DNA from: Rhizomys pruinosus
Lineage: Eukaryota; Chordata; Mammalia; Rodentia; Spalacidae
DNA: 64,000 bases
Assembly (NCBI GenBank): GCA_009823505.1
Contig: VZQC01008851.1
Location: 257,440-321,439, forward strand
Direction of reading: 5' to 3'
Position numbers and translations under genes: made by a program. The notes beneath the pieces are model-generated. The model made no database searches. It was not told the DNA's origin and saw only the letters and a program-made list of their open reading frames with translations. Within the stretch, counting starts at the first letter, position 1; every line of letters starts with the position of its first letter. Positions 53,161 to 62,100 of the stretch are shown here, piece by piece.

Positions 53161-56100
53161 ATGTATGGACAGGTGTGTGTAGGACAAACTTGAATGTCAT
53201 TCCTCAGGCCCTGTCCACTTTCTTTTGAGACATGGTTTCCTGCTGGCTTGGAACTCACCAAAAAGGCTCCTTGAGGGGAGCTCACCTCAGCTGGCCAGGG
53301 TGCTCCAGGGATCTCCCTGTCAGCCACTCTAGTGCTGGGCTTGCAAATGAACCCCACCATCCCTGGCTCTCTTAAAAATGTTCGTTCTTGGGATGAACTC
53401 AGGGCCTCATCTTTAAGTCACACACCTGACTAGGTGGGCTCTCTTCCCAGCCCTTTTCATATATGTATTTGTGATGGCTGTGCATGCTTTATTTTTATGT
53501 GCTCCCAAAATTTATTTAGCCAGTCCTCTAGTTGGCCTTGTGTTTCCCATGTTCGGTACCAAGTATGATCGCTAACATGTTTTGCTGGCAGGTGTGGGGC
53601 CACACAGGTGAAGCCCCAGCACTCTGAAGGCCGAGGCAAGAGGAAGATGACCTTGAGAGTGACAGTCTTTCTGTATAGTGAGCCCTGGCTTAAAATCTTT
53701 TTTCAGGTGTGGTGGTGTATGCTTTAATCCCAGCACTCAGGAGACAGAGACAGGCAGATCTGAGAGATTGAGGCCATCCTGGTCTACATAGCCAGGTGGG
53801 GCTACAGGGAGACCCTGTCTCAAAAAAATACCTGTCTCAAAAAAATAGTTAATAATAAAAGTAAAATAGATAAAAATTGTCTAGAGTATAGTTCAGTGGT
53901 AGCTAACTTGTCTCGAATACCTAAGATCCTACAGTCAGTCCCCAGTGCCACAAAATAAAATAATTTTATTGGCAAAAAAAGCAGCTTTAAAGGAACTTTT
54001 TGCAACAGTTGAAGAAATGTGGCCTATTAGATAATTACTGGATTAAGCTTAAATTGCTGGCACCTTAGGTAAGGGTATATATACCTTTGCGACTTTTCTG
54101 TAGGCTTGCTGTTTAAATGAAATTAAAAGTTTAGGTAGGTAGAGGATAAGAAGCCATTAGGGTCAAAAGAGCATTCGTGTGGAAAGTGTGGCTGACAGGC
54201 GGTGAGCGCAATGGTGGGCACTGGAGCTGCTTCACCCGGGGGCAGGGTCTGCGCCAGCTGCCGTTGGTCTGATCTTGAAGCGCTCTTTTGTAAAAAGATA
54301 AGCAGTAGTGCTTTGTTTGGGGCCAGCTGTGGTGGGGAACAGACACGTGGTAAATAAGCACAGGACCCCAGCTCTGGCGGGGAACAGACACGTTGTGGTA
54401 AATAAGCACAGGACCCCAGCTCTGGAGGGGAACAGACACATTGTAGTAAATAGGCATAGGACCCCACTGTGTGTCTGGCTAGGAGAGGCCTGTGCTGTGC
54501 CCGGGGCTGTTGAATGCAAGCTGCACCAGGTCTTGGAAGATTGTCCAGCTGTGGCAGTCTGAGTCCGCAGGCAGGCATTCCCTCCTGCTACTGAGTTCAC
54601 ACATTCTACTGAATGCTGTTGAACCATCCTGGTTTGAAATAATTCGATTTATCATGAACAGTGCTCCTTTTTTAAAAAATTTATTTTATGTGTGTGAATC
54701 TTTGCCTGCATGTATGTAGGTGCAGCACATGCATGCAATGCCCGGGGAAGCCAGAAGAGAGCATCAGACACCCCCCCCCCAACTACAGTTACTTGTGGTT
54801 GTTAGCTGCCATGTGTGAGTGCTGGGAAGGGAATCCCAGTCTTTTGCAAGAGCAGCCAGTTTTTCTAGCCTGGTGAGCTTTATTCTTGATAAGAATAAAA
54901 TTTATGCATGCTTTATCTTAATACCTAGAACTTACTTGAGACCACTCCTCTTTTTGTTATTTTTTTTTATTAATTTTATTTATTTCTGTATGTGTATGAA
55001 TGTAATGTCTGCAATGCAGGTTTGTGCACCCGTGTCGTGCAATGCCACAGAGGTCAGAAGAGGGTGTCGGAACTGGAACTGGAGTTCTCCTGGAATTGGA
55101 GTTTCAGACGGTTCTCGGCCGCCATGTGGGTGCTAGGGATCGAACCCGGGTCCTCTGTAAGAGTGGTCCACACCCTTAACCGCTAGGCCATCTCTCCAGC
55201 CCCTCTTTTTGTTATTATTCACAAGGCCAATATCATGACTTTTAACATTTTTATTATGTTTGTTTGTTTGTTTGGGGGGCTCACATGCTTGCAGGAATCA
55301 GTTTTCTCCTCTACCATGTGGGTTCTGGGGGTCAAACTCAGGTCCCCAGGCTTGGCAGCAAGCGCCTTTCCCCGCCGAGCCATTTCACCGGCCCCTGCAA
55401 GGTCTATTCTTGGTAGAGGGAGGATCATTTCTAATTTTTTCTTACTAGAAAATGCAGGAACAGTGAGGTGGCTCAGCGGGTAAGGGTACTTCCCACCAAG
55501 CCTGACAACCTGAATTTGATCCTTAGAACCCATGTGGTAGAAAAAGAAATGACTCCCTCAGGTTGTCTTCCAACTGTACACGTGTACGGCTGTGTGTACA
55601 GACACATGCAGACTTAATAAAAATGTAGCAAATTGAAAGAATGCATGTATTTTCATGACAGTTCATAATGCAGTTGCTGTGTTGTCTCTTCACACTTCTA
55701 GCGACATCTGGTCCTTGGGATGCATTCTGTATGAGCTCTGTACCCTCAGGCATCCAGTAAGTATGATGCCAGACCTCGGGGTGGCTGCGGGCGGAAGCAG
55801 TGTGCCAGGTTCTGACTGTTTGCCTCCCTAGGGGAGGTCATTAGGAAACGTTCTCGTGCCGTTGTTCTGTTCCTGTCTGCACTGAGCTGTTCTGTGGCTG
55901 TATAGGAAATGTCTGTTATTTAGTGTCTGCAATTCATATGGAGCTTTTCATTTTGCTTTTTTTTTTTTAAATATCTATAATGAAATTTTCCATTTTAATC
56001 ATTTTTAAGTTTATGATTCAGTGACATTAATTACATTTATCTTATGCCATTGTCAATCCTTTCCATTTGCAAAATTTTTCCATCACACAAAACAGACTCT

Positions 56101-59100
56101 GTGCTTATTGATTTTTTTGTTTTGTTTTGTTTTTTGCTTTTTTGAGACAGGATCTCCCTGTAGCTCCCCGCCCCCCCAGCTGTCTTGGAGCTTGCTATGT
56201 AGATCAGGCTTCCCTTAATCCCACATGCCTCTCTGCCTCCCAAGTGCTGGAATAAAGGCCTATGCCACCACGTCCAGCCAAACTCTGTACTTAAGAAACT
56301 ATTGCTCCAGTCCTTTCCTCCCCTTCCCTGAGCTCCAGGTAACTTCTAATCTTCTGTTTCTTTGAATTTGTATAATCTGGATATTTCCTATAGTAGAACT
56401 CTGTATTTGTCCCTTTATGCCTGATTTATTACTTTTATTCAATTCTCTATAATGTTGTAGCATGGGTCAGAATTCCATTCATTTTTATGACTAATATTCC
56501 ATTGTTTATATGCCCTGTTTTGTTTAGTTATTCATATGTCCATGGATAATTGGATTTTTTTATATGATCTGCCTTTTGTAAACAATGCTGGTATGAACAT
56601 GAGTAAAACACAGTTGTTAGAGTCCCTGCTTCCAGCTGTTTAATACTGAAGAGTTCAGTTTTTGGTCATGTGTTAATTGTATGCTTACCTTTTTGAGAAA
56701 CCCCCCAACCTGTTTGCCAGAGTGGTTGGTGCAGTTTTATACTTGTTAGCTTTCATTTGTCATGTGAGCTTCCAAACTGAAATTAAAAAAACAAACAGAA
56801 TTTTCCCTAATATATATTTTCCTAGACAGTTTGAAAAATAATTTAACAACAAAAAGTGATTAATTATCTAGTCTTGCTTGTTTGGCAGTTGTTGATTGTA
56901 TAGATACCAATCAGCTAAACCTGATGAGGTCTCAGAAATGAGTTGTTTGGCTGTGACACAAAGCCTGTCTCTGTCAGGTGTTTACAGATGTGTTTGAGAC
57001 CACACCGCTCAGGAGGCCGGGAAGAGGGCTGTAGATGAGAGTAACCCAGAACCACGTGTTATGGTTGAATGTCACCCGCAGGGACAGACACGCGGGAATA
57101 GGCCAACCACAGGGTGTGGTGGCGCACACCTGTGATCCCAGCACTTGGGAGGATCAGGAGTTCAAGACCAATCTGTGTACAGAAAATCCTGTGTCAGAAA
57201 ATAAGGTTGAAAATTCTAATGACAAACAGTTTTGAGGGGGCAGAGAGATGCTTGGCAGTTAGGAACATGAGCCTTTCTTGCAGAGGACCAGAGTGTGTCT
57301 CCCAGCACCCACAGCTGGCGGCTCGTTACTGCCTGTAACTCTGGCTCCAGATCAGACACTTTTGGTGTCTGCAGACACCTGCAGTCATATACCTGTACCC
57401 ACACATAGACACGTAAAAAACAAATCTTAAAACATTTTAAAAAGAGAACAACTTAAAGAACTTTTTTAAATGCTAAGGCCTAGACCCATTCCAACTAACT
57501 GAATTAAAATCTCTAATGATGTCTAAGTTTGTGCTTTTAAACTAGCTGAGTCTGCTATGAAGCCCAGGTCAGGAAGCACTGCTCGGTGCTGGATGTCAAC
57601 CCCAGAGCTCTGCCTGCACAAGCAGATGCTGGTAGAAGACTGTCAACATAGGCAAGGTTTCGCTATTTTCTCCCAAAACACTGTAAGATTGTAGAATTGT
57701 ATCTTTATGATGTCTCTAGGAAGAAAAGTAACCACGGCAGGTGCATTTCTTGATTGTTATTTGTTTTTTAGGTTTTTTTATTTGCTTTTTTAGATAGGCT
57801 CTCACTTTGTAGCTCAGCTAGCCTGGAATTCCTTATGTTGACCAGGCTGGCCTCGAACTCAGAGAGATCCGCCTCTCTACCTCCTGAGTGCTAGGATTAA
57901 AGGCATCTGCCACCATGCCTAGCAGCAGGTGCATTTCTAAAATGAAAATGTTAATTTATTTCAGCTAATTTTCTTATTTCCATATTTTCTTTCTGTGTAT
58001 CTGTTTTTAAAGTTTTAATTTTTACTTTTCAGTTTCAGGCAAATAGTTGGAAAAATCTTATCCTGAAAATATGTCAAGGGTCCATCCGCCCACTGCCATC
58101 ACACTATTCCTATGAGCTTCAGTATATCGTCAAGCAGATGTTTAAAAGGAATCCTTTGCAGCGGCCCTCGGCTACCACATTGCTCTGCAGAGGCAGCTTA
58201 GCCCGACTTGTGCACAAGTGCTTACCCCCCGAGGTATAATGAGAGTGCAGTACACCTCACACGTATGTGAAATGCTCTGTGATTTGGGGTGGGTGTGCGG
58301 GGTGTCCCTGTGGGCGTGCTGTGGCGTGCATGTGGAGGTCAGAGGACAGTTTGTAGGAGTGGGTTACCCTTTAACCGTTGAGCCATCTAGCTGGCTAAAA
58401 TGGTTGTTTCAGACATGCTTGTAAAAATTCAAATAATTTAGTTGTGTATTGAAAATTTTCATTTCCTTTCCCTTTTCTCCCTTCAGCTCGCTATTCCCCA
58501 GTAACAGTTTCCTGTACTGAGGGTTGACAGACCCTCGGCTGTAGTAGGAAGGACTCTCACATGCTAAGCACTTATTCAGTAAAGCTACACTGCTGTGCCT
58601 GTTATATTAGTAGATACCAGGGTTTGATGGGTGCCTCTGTAGGAGTTCCAGCCAGAGCAAGGAACTAGATAGAGACATATAGATAGTGAAAGCACGTGCA
58701 GTTTATTAGGAAAAGGTGCACTTCTTGGGGAAGAAGCATGTCAGAGTAGAGTAAAGGTCCTGAATGTTGAGGCTGGCACAGTGGTACCAGCCCAGCACTC
58801 AGGAGAATCAGGAGTTTAAGATGAGCCTCCACTCCATAGCAAGTTTGAGGCCAGCCTGACCTTCATGAGACTTTGTCTCAAAAATCCTCAGCACCCCACT
58901 GTACAAAGAGTGAAGCTTCATCTCAAACAATTCTCAGGGTTTGGGGCTTGTTTATGTAGCCTGAGCTTCTTACATATGTTCTACATGCAGCTTCATACAC
59001 AGCATATCTTAGTGTCCTAAATCTCCACCCCGGGTTCTGAGTTTTAGCATTATAATGAACCGAAAGTCACTGCTGAGCCTGAGTCAGTAGCGAGATTTCA

Positions 59101-62100
59101 TGTGTGACCAGGTCTTTAGCCTTCTCCACCAACTGATTTCTTTCTTATATTCCTTACATTTTCTTTTATTTTTTTTTAATTTTATTTATTTTTTTATGTG
59201 TATGAATGTACTGTCTACATGTAGGTTTGTGCACCCGTGTTGTGCAATGCCTCGGAGATCAGAAGAGGATGTCGGATTCCCCTGGAACTGGAGTTAAAGA
59301 TGGTTCTCAGCTACCATGTGGGTGCTGGGGATCGAACCTGGGACCTCTGCAAGAGCAGTTGGTACTCTTAACTGCTAGGCTATCTCTCCAGCCCTACATT
59401 TACTTTTTTTTTTTTTTTGTCTTTTCGAGACAGGGTCTCCCTGTAGCCCCAGCTGTCCTGGAACTCACTCTGTAGACCAGGCTGGCCTTGAACTCACAAA
59501 GATCCGCCTGCCTCTGCCTCCCAAGTGGTAGGATTAAAGGCGTGCGCCACCACGCCTGGCGCCCTACATTTACTTTTAAATGGTAACTTTAATTTTCAAC
59601 TTTAGATGTTCTTGTGTTGAAAGTGTTGATGATTAAGTGATATCATGGCACTAAGGAGAGTGTCTTTCTGTAGCTGGGCCTGGTGACCACCAGCCAGTAC
59701 TCTCAGTTGCTTGGGCTAAGGCGGAGGATCACAAGTTCAGGCCTGCTGAGGCTATAGAAAAGTATTTCTTACATCTTTAAATTTTCACCTTTAAATTCAG
59801 ATCATCACAGAATATGGAGAACAGATACTAGATGAAGCTAAGAAATGTGAGCCTGAGAAACCCAGAAAACAAGGTAAGAATGTTTGGAGAGTTGGTTTTT
59901 CAAGTGTGTCTTAAAAACACTATAAAGAAGAAAATATATGTCTCAAGTCTATTACTTATTTATTTATTCATTTATTTATAGTTTTTGAGACAGGGTATCC
60001 CTATACCCCCAACTGGCATAGAACTTACTATGTAGACTAGGTTAGCCTCAGTCTCACACAGATCCACCTCCCTCTTCCTCCCAACATGCACCACCATGCC
60101 TGGCTTACTTTTCAAGTTATTAGAAGTGATTTCCAGAGATAATCTTCAAATGAAAAATGTTTTTGATACTTCAGACATAAATCTCTATAAGAATCTTGAG
60201 TTTACTTTTAATTCTCTAAGGACTAAAAAAAGACCCACCGGGCATGTTGGCACATGCCTTTAATCCTAGCACTTGGGAGGCAGAGGCAAGCGGATCTCTG
60301 TGAGTTCAAGGCCAGCCTGGTGTACAGTGAGTTCCAGGACCGCCAGAGCTACAGGGAGACCTGTCTCAAAAAGACAAAAAAAAAAAGACGACCCTAGTTT
60401 GGATAGTTAGCATTGAGGAAAGGTTATTGTCTGTTTCAGGATTTAGCATCTATCTGCATTGGCTTGTTGTGAGTTAGGTCAGATGCTTGAACACTAAGGA
60501 AAGTTTTAAGGCAGTTGAGAAAAGTGTAGTTTTATGACTTGTAAACACAGGCACGGCTGGATGTGGCACCACACACCTTTAGTCCCAGAGCCTTATATAT
60601 GTGCACGTTTATAATTATACATGTATATTTATCAGTGTATTTATGTATATGTAGCAATAATAAAGAAGAGGACAAGAAATAGAGAGGGAGTAGAAGGACA
60701 TGGGACGGGCTGGAGGAGGACTGGGGGGGTGGAAACAGTGCAAAGACAACACTGATGCATAAATTCCCCAAAATAAAAACACTAACATTGAAAATAAACA
60801 AGAGAGAACATTACTGAAAGGTCCGAGCCTCTCTCCCAGGCAGCCCTAACAAGCAAGGCTTGGACACCTGTCCCCAGTGGGTCAGTTAAAGACACAGTAG
60901 CAAAAAGCTTAGGAAGGAGATTTATTCAGTGTGGGCACATCAGGAAGAGGAACGAAGGGATTAGTGACCCCTTGGTGAGGTCCAGGCTCCAAGGGCAGGA
61001 ATAGATCAAGGTTACGGAAAGCTGGGAGGCAGAGAACAGGAGGAGTCATCGGCAGATAAGACAGACTTCATTCACTGGCAGGGGGCCACATGGAAGGCAG
61101 ACACCAGCAGGCCACCAGGCGGATCCACCCTGCAGATCGGCACCAGGCCGCGGGTAGGTTTATACCCTGCACGTGCTGAACCAGGCAGATCCACCCTGCA
61201 GATCAGCACCAGGCCGCAGGTAGGTTTATACCCTGCACGTGCTGAACCAGACAGATTCACCCATGCAGATCAGCACCAGGCTGCGGGTAGGTTTATACCT
61301 TGCACGTGCTGAACCAGGCAGATCCACCCATGCAGATCAGCACCAGGCTGCAGGTAGGTTTATACCCTGCACGTGCTGAACCAGGCAGATCCACCCATGC
61401 AGATCAGCACCAGGCTGCAGGTAGGTTTATACCCTGCACGTGCTGAACGTGCTGGCTGACAGGCAAGAAGTGAAGGCACCCGGCTCTTACCTCACCGTTT
61501 TTTTTTTTTTTTTTTTTAAAGAATCACACAAAAAGTCAAATGCTACTCAGTCCCTGGGTGTCCAGCATTAGCTGTCTTGGCCGGAAATCCAAGTCAGTGT
61601 TTTCTCTAAGCGGAAACGCCCTTTTGGCCCTCTGCTCCCTGCACCCCTCTGCCAGTCCACCTTCTGGGGTTTTGACATGAGGCTCAAGTGAGTTTAAACA
61701 GGGAAGAGGCATGTCTGACTAAGCAGCCCTGGTCGCTGGCTCCCACCGGCGCTGACCTCTCGTGGTCTCTGCTTCATTCTCTCACTTGTCAGAACTGGGG
61801 AAATCTCTTGGCAGGAGGTGAGTTCCTCCTCTGGCTACACCAGGCTTTTCCTTCCCTGAGCCCGAAAGTCCTGGTGAAATTCCAGTTCCTTAGGGACCAT
61901 TGTTTCAGTAGCCTCATAGCCGAGGACAGGAGCCCAAATGTCTCTTCAGAATTTCTTCATTGGCAGTTAGAGAAGTGAAGGAGCCAGTACAGCACCTCCA
62001 CACTGGGATCCACTAGTCTCTAGGGAGCCAGCCTAGGGGTCGGAGCCAGTACAACGCCCCCACACTGGGATCCACTAGTCTCTAGGGAGCCAGCCTAGGG